Positions 15,623-23,785 of a DNA stretch of 38,171 nucleotides are shown here, piece by piece (positions within the stretch are counted from its first letter, which is position 1; every line of letters begins with the position of its first letter). A program made the translations under genes and the position numbers. The DNA is taken from positions 1-38,171 of the forward strand of contig JBLHGU010000032.1 of NCBI GenBank assembly GCA_047615875.1. Direction: 5' to 3'. The notes under the pieces are model-generated. The model had not been told where the DNA came from. It was given only the letters and a program-made list of their open reading frames with translations, and ran no database searches. The DNA is from JBLHGU01 sp047615875. GTDB lineage: Bacteria; Pseudomonadota; Gammaproteobacteria; Arenicellales; CAJQKF01.

Positions 15623-16477
15623 ATGGGTGAAACAATAAATTGGGGTGTTAATGCATAAACCGATGTTCTGACAGATTGGTTACTTGGCAAGCCAGATCAT
15701 TTCCGCTGGGTGCCCTTGAATTCTATTTCAGCTGTTAACCAGGCTAACCAGGAAAAATGGGTTATCACTTTGATTACCAGAAAGCCCAGCTACAACACCA
15801 GAGTATGGTGGATGTTTATGAACCCAATGGCGTGCGCTGTCAATTCGTTGAAGCGAACGAAGGCCTCCTCAGTAGTGTATTAACCAGCGACTCCAGTTTC
15901 ATGACGCCCTGGGGTGCGGTCGTTACCAATATTCAAACACCACCCAGAAGGCAGGACTATTCGGTAGTGTCCGAGTTCTATCACAAGGCCGGCATTCCCA
16001 TCTGGAGGTGGGGACTGCCGATCATTTTGAATGATGGCGACTTTGTCATTGTTAAATTGGGTTGGTGATCATTCAACCAAATCGGGAGCTGAACAAGTAG
16101 CCAGCTGGATGACCGAGAAAGATTGGTAGGTGTTCATAGTGCCAACTCCGCCACAGTTCGTCCATATGGACGCGGTAGTAGTCATGTTAGAAGAAAATCT
16201 GGCATTGGTCTGCGAAGACGCCTTGCCATCTTATACCTTCGACTGGCTAGACCAACAGGGAATTCAGCGTGTCGTTATTCCCAATGCAGACTGTGTAAAA
16301 CTCGGCGGCAATATTGTGAGCCTTGGTAATCGACGCGTTCTGTCGATGCCACATAATGTGAACATCAATGCACTATTAAGAGAGCAGAACTTCGAGGTAT
16401 TTGCTGTGGACTACGATATGATCGTCATCGGTGGCGGCGGTGTGCATTGCTCATGTCATGAACTAGCCAGGAGGTAA
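15623..16477 (+). pseudogene. Arginine deiminase/amidinotransferase-family pseudogene (multiple frameshifts and stops)
   Basis: The pieces across two frames line up with one protein of the arginine deiminase/dimethylarginine hydrolase (pentein) family. ATG 15623 opens with INWGVNA, then TAA at 15656, then DWLLGKPDHFRWVPLNSIS. A one-base loss in the A run near 15752-15756 moves the frame to MGYHFDYQKAQLQHQSMVD and SSFMTPWGAVVTNI. The frame drifts again around GIPIWRW (about 16005-16035) and near 16066-16073, where a short segment is lost. It resumes as STKSGAEQVASWMTEKDW, hits TAG at 16127, and ends FVHMDAVVVML through IVIGGGGVHC, which carries the conserved catalytic-Cys GGGGVHC motif. At least two stops and two net frameshifts make function very unlikely. 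Confidence 0.85.
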
Positions 16478-16600
16478 AACTCTATTTGAGTAACGTTTGG
16501 CATATGCAGCAAACAAGTGGGTAATGAGAGGGGCGGCTTCTCTATACCCAATATATCGAGTATTCTGTCGATCTCCATAATTCCCCTTTAAGAAGAGAAG

Positions 16601-18388
16601 TTGGCAAAGAAATTTGAACGTAAGCTAGCAGCAATTCTGGCAACTGATGTGGTCGGTTACTCCCGACTGATCAGGGCTGACGAGGAAGGCACGCTTCTAG
16701 CACTGCAAACACTGCGTGAAGAATTGATCGACCCCAGGATCAGTCAACACAGAGGACGTATCGTTAAGCTGATGGGTGACGGTATTCTGGTCGAGTTTGC
16801 CAGCGTGGTAGATGCGGTGGCCTGTGGTGTGGCCATACAGCAGGAGATAGGAACGCACAATGTCCAGGGACCAGAGATTGTGTTTCGCATTGGTATCAAT
16901 CTCGGAGACGTTATCATTGACGGAGACGATATTCAGGGAGATGGCGTTAATGTGGCCGCTCGCCTGGAAGCTCTGTCAGAACCGGGCGGTATGTGCATCT
17001 CCGAGGCCGTCTACGAGCAGGTACGCGACCGACTTGATCTGAAATTCGAGAGTATGGGCGCACAGCAGGTCAAGAATATTGATCGAGCAATTCAAGCCTG
17101 GAAGTGGTCCGCATCACAGATTGAAACTAGTGGGGGTTTCACGCCACTTCCTCAGAACAAGGAGAGCCAGGAAAACAAAGCTGTGCTGCCGCAAGACAGG
17201 CCCTCTATTGCTGTACTGCCTTTTAATAATATGTCAGGAGATCCTGAGCAGGAATATTTCGCCGATGGTGTAGTGGAAGAGATTATTACAGCCCTGGCAC
17301 GATTGCAGTGGCTATTTGTGCTCGCGCGAAATTCTAGCTTCATCTACAAAGGCCAGGCCGTTGACATTAAACAAGTCGGCTGGGATCTGGGTGTGCGCTA
17401 TGTGCTGGAAGGCAGCATTCGCAAGGCCGGTGGCAAGATTCGCCTGACCGGGCAGCTGATTGATGCCACAACGGGCAACCATTTGTGGGCCGACCGTTAC
17501 GATGGCAGCCTCGAAGACATATTCGAACTTCAGGACAAAATCACATCGAGTGTAGTTGGTGCGATTGCCCCTAAACTCGAAGCCGCTGAAATCGCGCGCA
17601 CCAAGCACAAACCAACCAGCAGTCTGGATGCCTATGATTGTTATCTACGTGGCATCGCGGCAATGTACAAATGGTCAACGGTGGGTATCACCGAAGCGTT
17701 GAGTTACTTTTACCGGGCAATCGAAATCGACCCGGATTATGGTATTGTCTATGCCATGGCAGCGCGCTGTTACAACATGCGTGTCGTAACGACTCCGCTG
17801 GATTTTAGTGATGAAGACATTGCCGAGGCTCAAAGGCTGTGCAGAATAGCGGCAGATCTTGGTCGCAATGACGCCCTCGCGCTTTGTATGGCAGGTGTAA
17901 CACTTGGTTTTGCCATCCGTGATGTCCGTGGTGGGGCAGCGCTGACAACTCGGGCTTTGGCGCTTAATCCAAACCTTGCCGCTGCATGGTTCAGCGACGG
18001 TTGGCTGCAGCAGTGGTTAGGGCATCCCGAGACCGCAATTGAACATATCCGCCGCGCGATAGAATTGAGCCCGCAAGACCCGGCAATATTCCAGATGCAG
18101 GCGGCCATGTCTGCAGCCTATTTTACGGCAGGTGACGATCGCCTGGCGTTGTCGTGGGCAGAGAGGGCCCTGCATGACAAAACCGATCATTTTCCGGCGC
18201 TTACCCATGCCATGGTCAGCGCAGCCCATATGGGTTTGCAGGCCGAGGCCGAAGGTTTTAAGGATCGCATACTCCGGTCATTCCCGAAAATGGGCCTAAA
18301 CTACCTGGCAAATATGATTCCTTATCAACTACCAGAGCACCGTGCAAGATTGTTGGACGGACTTCGTAAGGCGAAATTTCCGGAGTAG
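16601..18388 (+). CDS. Class III adenylate/guanylate cyclase fused to TolB-like and TPR domains
   Basis: A 595-residue protein of three parts. Residues about 8-165 are a class III nucleotide cyclase domain: metal Asp in ATDVVGYS and MGDGILVEF, and the transition-state Asn/Arg in GDGVNVAARLE. Residues about 200-335 are the TolB/FlgO-like domain common in this architecture (SIAVLPFNNMSGDPEQEYFA). Residues about 350-560 carry several TPR repeats (for example AIEHIRRAIELSPQDPAIFQ). There is no transmembrane segment. Many bacteria carry several paralogues of this architecture with unknown inputs; cAMP production is likely but unproven. It starts at TTG 16601, just after a purine-rich AAGAAGAGAAG. 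It is intact although flanked by decayed genes. Confidence 0.87.
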   Translation: MAKKFERKLAAILATDVVGYSRLIRADEEGTLLALQTLREELIDPRISQHRGRIVKLMGDGILVEFASVVDAVACGVAIQQEIGTHNVQGPEIVFRIGINLGDVIIDGDDIQGDGVNVAARLEALSEPGGMCISEAVYEQVRDRLDLKFESMGAQQVKNIDRAIQAWKWSASQIETSGGFTPLPQNKESQENKAVLPQDRPSIAVLPFNNMSGDPEQEYFADGVVEEIITALARLQWLFVLARNSSFIYKGQAVDIKQVGWDLGVRYVLEGSIRKAGGKIRLTGQLIDATTGNHLWADRYDGSLEDIFELQDKITSSVVGAIAPKLEAAEIARTKHKPTSSLDAYDCYLRGIAAMYKWSTVGITEALSYFYRAIEIDPDYGIVYAMAARCYNMRVVTTPLDFSDEDIAEAQRLCRIAADLGRNDALALCMAGVTLGFAIRDVRGGAALTTRALALNPNLAAAWFSDGWLQQWLGHPETAIEHIRRAIELSPQDPAIFQMQAAMSAAYFTAGDDRLALSWAERALHDKTDHFPALTHAMVSAAHMGLQAEAEGFKDRILRSFPKMGLNYLANMIPYQLPEHRARLLDGLRKAKFPE

Positions 18389-18777
18389 AAACGAAATGGT
18401 GGCTTAGTTCTAATTACTGGTTTTGACTATTCACTTGCAAGTAGTAAGTTTAGTTATATATAACTATCAGAAAGCTCCACAATTAAGGGAAAGTGCTCCA
18501 ATCCTTCGAATGATTTTACTATTTGGATAGGCTCATAGTTTTATGCGGCCAGTAATTTAGATGGTTGCGATCCATAGTAAAGGCCGTTGTGTATTTTAGT
18601 AAATACTTGATTGGTGAATTAATAGTCTTTTCGGTAGTTAAGGCCCCCAGCTTGCAAAACCGACCCATGACAATATGCCCAAATCACCAAGTAAAATATA
18701 AACTCTTCTAAGACGGATAACATACTTTATCAGACCTATATATTATGAATATAAATCACTAAATCAAATAATTTTAT
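18389..18777. other. AT-rich intergenic region before the ParD/ParE module
   Basis: About 390 bases with no coding potential in either direction. It has small AT-rich palindromes (for example TATTT-tagt-AAATA near 18591-18604) but no repeat boundaries or attachment-like sequence that I can recognise. The drop in GC compared with the genes on either side suggests old inserted or decayed DNA. Confidence 0.4.
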
Positions 18778-18782
18778 AAAAT

Positions 18783-18847
18783 GTGACACTGTCACTCATA
18801 AAATAGAAAATAACAATAATTGACAATCTTTGTTATTACCATACACT
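18783..18847 (+). promoter_or_regulatory. Promoter and candidate autoregulatory palindromes of the ParD/ParE operon
   Basis: A near-consensus -35 TTGACA (18820-18825) is followed after 16 bases by TACACT (18842-18847), which places transcription start about 30 bases before the antitoxin ATG. An inverted repeat AATAACAA (18809-18816) / TTGTTATT (18830-18837) straddles the -35. A second palindrome GTGACA-C-TGTCAC lies at 18783-18795. Toxin-antitoxin operons of this type are usually repressed by the antitoxin, and these palindromes are the natural operator candidates. Confidence 0.5.
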
Positions 18848-18877
18848 GATCGTAGATTAATCCATTATTACCAAACG

Positions 18878-19141
18878 ATGACTATGAATATCTCTTTGAC
18901 ACGGGAACTCGAAGACTACATTAAAGACCAGGTTAAAACTGGGCATTACAAATCAAACAGTGAAGTGATCCGCGAAGCACTACGTGGAAAGATCCATACC
19001 GAGATGGAAAACAGACTAGATCAGCGCCTTGCCGTATCTATGCAGCAGGTAGCCAATGGTGAGACAGTTCTTGCCGACGATGAATATTTCGAGCGTAAGC
19101 GCCAAATGATTCGCGAAAAATATATGAGTAAAGATGCCTAG
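18878..19141 (+). CDS. parD: ParD/CC2985-family antitoxin (ribbon-helix-helix)
   Basis: An 87-residue antitoxin. The N-terminal ribbon-helix-helix DNA-binding part is MNISLTRELEDYIKDQVKTG, then SNSEVIREALR, the standard ParD pattern. The C-terminal tail (about 45-87), charged and likely disordered until bound, wraps the toxin. It binds and neutralises the following ParE-like toxin and represses the operon. The frame extends back to 18830, but the ATG at 18878 (or 18884) matches family starts. The stop is two bases before the toxin ATG, giving tight coupling. Confidence 0.9.
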   Translation: MTMNISLTRELEDYIKDQVKTGHYKSNSEVIREALRGKIHTEMENRLDQRLAVSMQQVANGETVLADDEYFERKRQMIREKYMSKDA

Positions 19142-19143
19142 GA

Positions 19144-19443
19144 ATGAATTACATAGTTCGTTTTACATCGCTTGCTGATAGCGATCTTGTTGAAATCTTA
19201 GATTACATTGCTCAGGATAGCCCGCTCAAGGCGTTGCATTTTATCGACAGTCTTCAGGAACGTATCAAAACCACACTCAGCACCTTCCCAAACGGTGGGA
19301 GTACATACAAGCATTTCCGTTACCTCTCTTTTGACAACTATGTCGTCGTATACTTCGTCCAGGAGGGGAAAAAGGAAGTATTTTTGCACCTGGTTTCAGA
19401 AGGACATCGTCAATGGCGCTCTGTTTTAAGTAATCGATTATAG
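19144..19443 (+). CDS. parE: ParE/RelE-superfamily toxin
   Basis: A 99-residue toxin of the RelE/ParE fold. The N-terminal strand and helices (FTSLADSDLVEILDYIAQDS) and the C-terminal strands (YVVVYFVQEGKKEVFLHLVSEG followed by HRQW) match ParE-type toxins. ParE proteins poison DNA gyrase, whereas RelE members cut mRNA. The absence of an obvious RelE catalytic triad and the ParD partner favour ParE, but gyrase targeting is inferred. It directly follows the antitoxin in one operon. The module lies in a stretch of dead genes and may help retain it. Confidence 0.88.
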   Translation: MNYIVRFTSLADSDLVEILDYIAQDSPLKALHFIDSLQERIKTTLSTFPNGGSTYKHFRYLSFDNYVVVYFVQEGKKEVFLHLVSEGHRQWRSVLSNRL

Positions 19444-19507
19444 AATGACAATATCACTCTATAAAACGCAGTATTAACCTAACAATAACCACCCTGGTTT
19501 AAGGGCT

Positions 19508-19528
19508 CTATTTTCTATTTTCTATTTT
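19508..19528 (+). repeat. Three tandem CTATTTT heptamers
   Basis: CTATTTT occurs three times head to tail at 19508-19514, 19515-19521 and 19522-19528, followed by more T. It lies in the non-coding 266-base stretch between the toxin gene and the ftsZ remnant. This looks like a slippage repeat and no function is apparent. Confidence 0.7.
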
Positions 19529-19630
19529 TTTATTTGCCCTATCAGTATCTATAAAGTATGTTTTGGCCATTCCGTAGATCCTACTTCCAAATTGATCGCA
19601 AAGGGCATATTTTGTTGAAAAACTCCGATT

Positions 19631-19690
19631 TTTGAGTTATCAGAAAATTATAAGCCTCTCTGAGGCTCCATACATTATCTGATAAGGTAG
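19631..19690. other. Nested hairpin upstream of the ftsZ remnant
   Basis: AGCCTC-tct-GAGGCT (19653-19667) forms a tight 6-bp hairpin. It is bracketed by TTATCAG (about 19637-19643) and CTGATAA (19679-19685), which could form an outer stem. There is no T run, so it is not a normal terminator. It could be an old element boundary or a protein-binding site. Confidence 0.35.
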
Positions 19691-19709
19691 ATCACTTTCA
19701 AATCTTCTA

Positions 19710-20405
19710 CAATTGGGTGAGAATATAACCAAGGAATTGGGTGCCGGCACTAATCCCCTGGTCGGACGCAAGGTTGCAGTGGAGGATAGTGAGTACATTG
19801 CTGATACCTTGAGGGGTGCAGACATGGTGTTCCTCACTTGTGGCACGGGCGTGGCAACAGTAGTGGTGTCAATGGCAATTGAAAACTGACCAACTTATGT
19901 TTGAAATAGGGATGACAATGATGGGTCTTCTACCGCCAGTGGCAAGAATCGTGCTAAGGATGCCGCCAATGCGGCTATATCCTGCCCGTTACTTGAGGAT
20001 ACCGATATTCACAGCGCCAAAGGCATCCTTGTGAATGTGACTGCAGGAATGGATATGTCCATCGGTGATTTCGCCGAGGTCGGCGAAATCGTTAACGAAT
20101 ACGCATCAGAAGATTCCATTGTTGTTATCGGTACGGTGCTAGACCGGAGATGCAGGTGGAGCTACGTGTTACCTTGGTGGCAACCGGCCTCAGTGAGGTA
20201 CAAGCAATACGCAAATCAGCACGACCGAAAGCAGTTCACTCTAAGAACCTTAAAGCCGATACCGAACAGTATATGCATCCCAAGGTAGTTCGTAGTCGAC
20301 AGGCCTCTATATCTAGACGGCAAAGTGCTGCGCTTACTGAAGAAGGAAAATAGGGATCTAGATTACCTAGACATCCCGGACTTTTTGCGACGATAGGCAG
20401 ATTAA
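19710..20405 (+). pseudogene. ftsZ: ftsZ pseudogene (second, decayed copy of the cell-division tubulin gene)
   Basis: The fragments match FtsZ in order. Frame from 19710: QLGENITKELGAGTNPLVGR, then RGADMVFLTCGTGVATVVV, a damaged form of the tubulin signature GGGTGTG, ending at TGA 19887. About 110 residues of the GTPase core are then missing. From about 19900: FEIGMTMMG, then in a shifted frame SGKNRAKDAANAAISCPLLE, GILVNVTAGMDMSIGDF and ASEDSIVVIGTVLD. One lost C near 20142 shifts the frame to PEMQVELRVTLVATGLSEV, stopped at TAG 20351. The conserved C-terminal peptide that binds ZipA/FtsA follows in another frame from 20355: DLDYLDIPDFLRR-stop-AD-stop, where the expected Gln codon is TAG. 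The N-terminus is gone. A functional ftsZ must be elsewhere, because FtsZ is essential. Confidence 0.92.
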
Positions 20406-20510
20406 CGATTATTTGCGCTTTCTTAACCCATCTCTTCCTGCTTTAAATTAGGTGGGACTGATCGTAATGATAGTAAATAAGTGACCACGACTGTTAATTT
20501 AGAATATATT

Positions 20511-20542
20511 ATGTTTGACATAAAGTATGTAATGTCAAACAT
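20511..20542. promoter_or_regulatory. 11-bp perfect inverted repeat in non-coding DNA
   Basis: ATGTTTGACAT (20511-20521) and its exact reverse complement ATGTCAAACAT (20532-20542) are separated by 10 bases. The size and spacing suit a dimeric regulator or a small hairpin. The surrounding 20406-20752 stretch (about 350 bases) is AT-rich and shows no coding sequence, so the target gene is unclear. Confidence 0.45.
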
Positions 20543-20663
20543 TACTGCTAATTTACTCACATTTTGACAGCATAAGTCCGGTGGACAGAAAATATTGTTA
20601 TTTGGAACGAATACAGCTTCTGTATGCAAATATCTGGAAAGTTGGTACGATTATTATGTATTA

Positions 20664-20695
20664 CGACTGCTGATGAGTACTTTTATCAGTAGTCG
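20664..20695. terminator. Hairpin downstream of the aconitase X operon
   Basis: CGACTGCTGAT (20664-20674) pairs with ATCAGTAGTCG (20685-20695), with one G-T wobble and a 10-base loop. It lies about 58 bases beyond the last stop of the minus-strand operon. It lacks a T run in either direction, so it may stabilise the 3' end or act with Rho. Confidence 0.4.
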
Positions 20696-20752
20696 GTAGG
20701 GATTGTTGGTATCTCATAGATCTGGACTAGATCGAGGTAGAGCCAGAGTTTG

Positions 20753-21181
20753 TTAACTTAGTATGGTTAAAAGCCCAGCCAGACTAATTCGGATTTTTGT
20801 TCTACTAACAAAGGGTGGGTTTTCTAGCATAACAATGGGTGCAGTTGACCAACCCATTTGACTCGCAACCAGTACACCAATGGGTAAAATCGCATCTATC
20901 TCGCCAAGAATTAGTGCTGTTGGTGCAATGTTTCGATAATACAATTCCAGTATTACAGCACTTGATGAACTGGAACCAATTAGTGAGGGAATCACAACTA
21001 TTTTATTGGTGATTACTTCTCCCTGTTGTGGATGGCCGGCGAGAGATACTTCCGCGGTTTCGGGGTTCACTCCACCCCAAAAGCTTATGGGTGCATCGAA
21101 GCGCAGTACTTCGCCTTCAGCTTCACCATTGAATAGTGGTCTGGTTTGCCAACTCTTTATGGGATTAGCGCTAATGGTCAT
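20753..21181 (-). CDS. Aconitase X swivel-domain (small) subunit, DUF126 family
   Basis: A 142-residue protein matching the DUF126/aconitase X swivel domain (LFNGEAEGEVLRFDAPISFW at the start, then SSSSSAVILELYYRN and IGVLVASQMG). In two-subunit aconitase X enzymes this domain closes over the active site of the large subunit. The ATG at 21181 overlaps the large-subunit stop in an ATGA, with AGGA 9 bases upstream, and is preferred over the in-frame ATG at 21202. Known two-subunit relatives include cis-3-hydroxy-L-proline dehydratases in bacteria and phosphomevalonate dehydratase in archaea. Activity depends on the partner encoded immediately upstream. Confidence 0.87.
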   Translation of the reverse strand: MTISANPIKSWQTRPLFNGEAEGEVLRFDAPISFWGGVNPETAEVSLAGHPQQGEVITNKIVVIPSLIGSSSSSAVILELYYRNIAPTALILGEIDAILPIGVLVASQMGWSTAPIVMLENPPFVSRTKIRISLAGLLTILS

Positions 21182-22434
21182 GACCAGGTATCCTGATTCC
21201 ATATGACATGCCCCTTTACAGCACTTTCAACACAATCTGATAACGTACCAAAGACAGGCTTATAGCCAATATTGCCCATTGCATAGTGTGCGAACTTGGC
21301 GGAGTTGGTCATTAGCACTCCGCCCTGAGTAGGTAAGATGGGTGTTACGACTACGCAGGTGTCCAGCACAAACTCAACTCCTGCATCGAGCAGTAACTTG
21401 TCGGTGCTATCTTTCTCTAACTCGATCATAGTATGGCGTCCAAGACAGATATATATTGGTACGGTAAACTTTCTGCCTTTGGCAAGTTGAAGCAAAGTTC
21501 GGCATTCATCAACAGAGAAGTGCGGACTACCTAGTGCTACACAATCAATTGGGCCCTTGCCTGCCAGGCTCAAAGAGTTCCTGGTGCTGCGAATCATTTC
21601 TGAGGTCACGTTGATTGTATCAATCTGTTCGTCTCCACCCATCGCGGTTGCAAGGTCTGGTGCTTCAGGAGTTACACCGACGATATGAATTAGTGCAAGG
21701 GCTCCAGTGGATGCCGCTCCTGCGCATAATGCCTTTAGCTGGTCTTCGGTTGTGTTTGGCGATATCCCCGTCACAACTGGAACAGTTTCGCCTGCGGCCT
21801 TGCCTATGAAAGCACCCAGTACTGGATAGAACGCATCTTGTGATTTAAGCCTGGAACTTAACTCACCGGTGTCGATTAACAATCGCGCCTGTCGATTTTC
21901 TTCGAGGTGTAGCCCGTAGTAGGGCGCTCGTGCGGTTATTGCGCAGGCAATATCCAGAAAGTCGCCATAGCGATTGGTGCGAGCGCCTAGTACCGTATTA
22001 ACAAATGCTACAGCGTTAGATTCACCCCAGGCCACCTGAGATCCAAGCGGTGGGCGTGCTCCGGCTTGATAAGGTGCGCAAGTCCAGGTGGGTTTACAAC
22101 CCATATGGTTGTGAGCCTGCATCAAGCGAAACGCCATATTGCGTCTTTCCTCGGGAACACGGGCTTGTTCTGGTTTTAGTAAGTTCAATGCGCCAACGTT
22201 GGTAGTGGTGGGTACTTTTACCCTGGCGCCTTCATCAGCAAGCTTTTCACAAAACAGGACGCCGGAGTCACCATGATACAAACAACCATCGATGTGACTG
22301 GAAACTATAGGCACCAGACTTTTCGCACCCAGCATCTCTGCTGTCTTGGTGACGATCTGCAGTGCCATCTGATCACCCACACAACCAGCTTCGCCGTTTA
22401 GAATGGATCGCTCATATGTGGTTAGTTCAAGCAT
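21178..22434 (-). CDS. Aconitase X catalytic (large) subunit
   Basis: A 418-residue protein of the aconitase X catalytic family. Visible signatures include VSSHIDGCLYHGDSG near residue 45, GCKPTWTCAPYQAGARPPLG and ESNAVAFVNTVLGARTNRYG near 112-158, and VTPILPTQGGVLMTNSAK near the end. Cys residues in these motifs are candidates for the Fe-S or iron site. Bacterial members dehydrate cis-3-hydroxy-L-proline, and archaeal ones act on mevalonate 5-phosphate; the substrate here is inferred at best. Downstream overlap with the DUF126 subunit is 4 bases. Upstream, a DUF2130 gene ends 15 bases away and a beta-decarboxylating dehydrogenase and an MFS transporter lie further up in the same orientation. 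Confidence 0.87.
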   Translation of the reverse strand: MLELTTYERSILNGEAGCVGDQMALQIVTKTAEMLGAKSLVPIVSSHIDGCLYHGDSGVLFCEKLADEGARVKVPTTTNVGALNLLKPEQARVPEERRNMAFRLMQAHNHMGCKPTWTCAPYQAGARPPLGSQVAWGESNAVAFVNTVLGARTNRYGDFLDIACAITARAPYYGLHLEENRQARLLIDTGELSSRLKSQDAFYPVLGAFIGKAAGETVPVVTGISPNTTEDQLKALCAGAASTGALALIHIVGVTPEAPDLATAMGGDEQIDTINVTSEMIRSTRNSLSLAGKGPIDCVALGSPHFSVDECRTLLQLAKGRKFTVPIYICLGRHTMIELEKDSTDKLLLDAGVEFVLDTCVVVTPILPTQGGVLMTNSAKFAHYAMGNIGYKPVFGTLSDCVESAVKGHVIWNQDTWS

Positions 22435-22449
22435 TATGCGTTCCGTGGT

Positions 22450-23727
22450 CTAGCTATCGTTTTCTAACAAATCAACCTGATCAGGCAGCCCCAGTTCCAG
22501 AGACTCAATGGCGCCGACAGCGCTACCGGCGATGCCACGGATGGATCCATACATGCCAGTGGTATTGAGAAGTACTTTCTCAATTTGTTTTTCACGTTTC
22601 TTCCAGATCGAACGCATGGCACGTTGCTCAGAATCCAGATCAGACTTCATCTGTGTGAAGCCTTCTACAATACCTTCAATCTGCAGTTGAAATTCGTTGC
22701 TAGTGAGAAAATCATACAGCATACCCATCTTGTCCCCTTTGTTTTCCTGACTGACGATAGCGGTACTGATCTGAACTATGGACTCGCGTAATACGGTGCA
22801 GAGACCTTTGAATTCTTCGAAGGAACAAATCCAGATACCATCTCTTAAACCAAGACGGGGCATGTCCTGGGGCATCACTTCGGTAACCAGTACACCTATA
22901 TTGGCGTTGCGATCGCGAATGTCCTGTTTAAACTTTTCAATCCAGGCTGGCTGGAAGTTTTTGGTGCGTTTGCTTTCGTAATAAATTGAGCCACAGTTTT
23001 GTCGTGATCGCGTATGAACAATTTGCAGGCAATCTGCCCCACGTTCACCCTTTTTTATTTCTTCGATGGAATCCAGGGGGAACTGACTGCCAAGCCACTC
23101 TTCGATGGCTAGTTCCTGAACCTCTCCCTGGCTTTGCATGGAACCCTGTTCCTGTTTGCGCTTCATTTCTTCGGTGAGTCTTTTCTGTTCTTCAAGTTGT
23201 TTCTGTAGCTCGAGAAACTTAAGTTCGTTTTTTTCTGCTTCGTCGCGCTGAATGCGCTCGCGCTCGCTGGCTAGCTTTTCGCTTAATGCCCTCGCTGCTT
23301 CTGCCTTATATTTATCCTCCAGTTCATCTTTCTCGCGCTTGAGAGCTTCAAGTTGAGCCGTCGTCTGGTTGAGTTTTTTTACCTGTGAAGACTTTTCCTG
23401 TAATTCAGTACGCAAGGTTTGCATAGCGTCTTTTTGCTCTTCGGCCGCTTGCAGTTTGATTTTTGCGGTGAGAGCGGATTCTTTATCTTTCAGGGCCTGT
23501 TGAACCTGTTTGCTAACCAGTTCCTCCTGTTTAGACTGTTGTTCCTTAAGTGCCTGTTTTTCTTTTTCCAGTGCTGCGTTCTGTGTGCCTAGCTTGTCCT
23601 GCTCTAGCTTCAGTTCTGCCTGATATTTTTTCTTCAACTGCTCATCGACTTGATGATACAGAATATCGTTAACATCGATCTGGTTGCCGCAGTTAGGGCA
23701 GCTAATGGTGGTCTGGTCCTGGCTCAT
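22450..23727 (-). CDS. DUF2130 protein: zinc-ribbon-like N-terminus, long coiled coil, nuclease-like C-terminal domain
   Basis: A 425-residue protein. Residues about 10-14 have a single CPNC pair, suggesting a half zinc ribbon. Residues about 30-205 are a highly charged coiled coil rich in Lys, Glu and Gln. The C-terminal DUF2130 core has EEWLGSQFPLDSIEEIKKG, ERGADCLQIV and GSIYYESKRTKNFQPAWIEK; the D...E-x-K pattern resembles PD-(D/E)XK nuclease-like folds (inference from the motif). Function of the family is not established. It sits inside an apparent metabolic operon, 58 bases after the dehydrogenase and 15 before aconitase X, an odd position that may reflect read-through or chance. Confidence 0.82.
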   Translation of the reverse strand: MSQDQTTISCPNCGNQIDVNDILYHQVDEQLKKKYQAELKLEQDKLGTQNAALEKEKQALKEQQSKQEELVSKQVQQALKDKESALTAKIKLQAAEEQKDAMQTLRTELQEKSSQVKKLNQTTAQLEALKREKDELEDKYKAEAARALSEKLASERERIQRDEAEKNELKFLELQKQLEEQKRLTEEMKRKQEQGSMQSQGEVQELAIEEWLGSQFPLDSIEEIKKGERGADCLQIVHTRSRQNCGSIYYESKRTKNFQPAWIEKFKQDIRDRNANIGVLVTEVMPQDMPRLGLRDGIWICSFEEFKGLCTVLRESIVQISTAIVSQENKGDKMGMLYDFLTSNEFQLQIEGIVEGFTQMKSDLDSEQRAMRSIWKKREKQIEKVLLNTTGMYGSIRGIAGSAVGAIESLELGLPDQVDLLENDS

Positions 23728-23785
23728 AGTCGGTCCGAAAATTGGTAGGCAGTGTGGTCAAGATGAAAAAAGATGTTAGTGGAAG

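Noticed and set aside
15757..16068. Independent hypothetical protein of 103 codons
   Set aside because: It reads as the middle section of the arginine deiminase-like pseudogene, with N- and C-terminal pieces in another frame.
16130..16477. Independent hypothetical protein of 115 codons
   Set aside because: It is the C-terminal section of the same pseudogene, directly after an in-frame TAG.
20031..20288. Small protein of 85 codons
   Set aside because: Its first half is FtsZ and its second half is out-of-frame FtsZ sequence; part of the ftsZ remnant.
14299..20752. Intact prophage, integrative element or IS
   Set aside because: No integrase, transposase, capsid, terminase or terminal repeats were found; only one lysin-like gene and a toxin-antitoxin pair.
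21178..22434. LeuC-type isopropylmalate isomerase large subunit
   Set aside because: The sequence has the aconitase X motifs and a DUF126 partner and lacks the LeuC cysteine pattern, although it neighbours an IPMDH-like gene.
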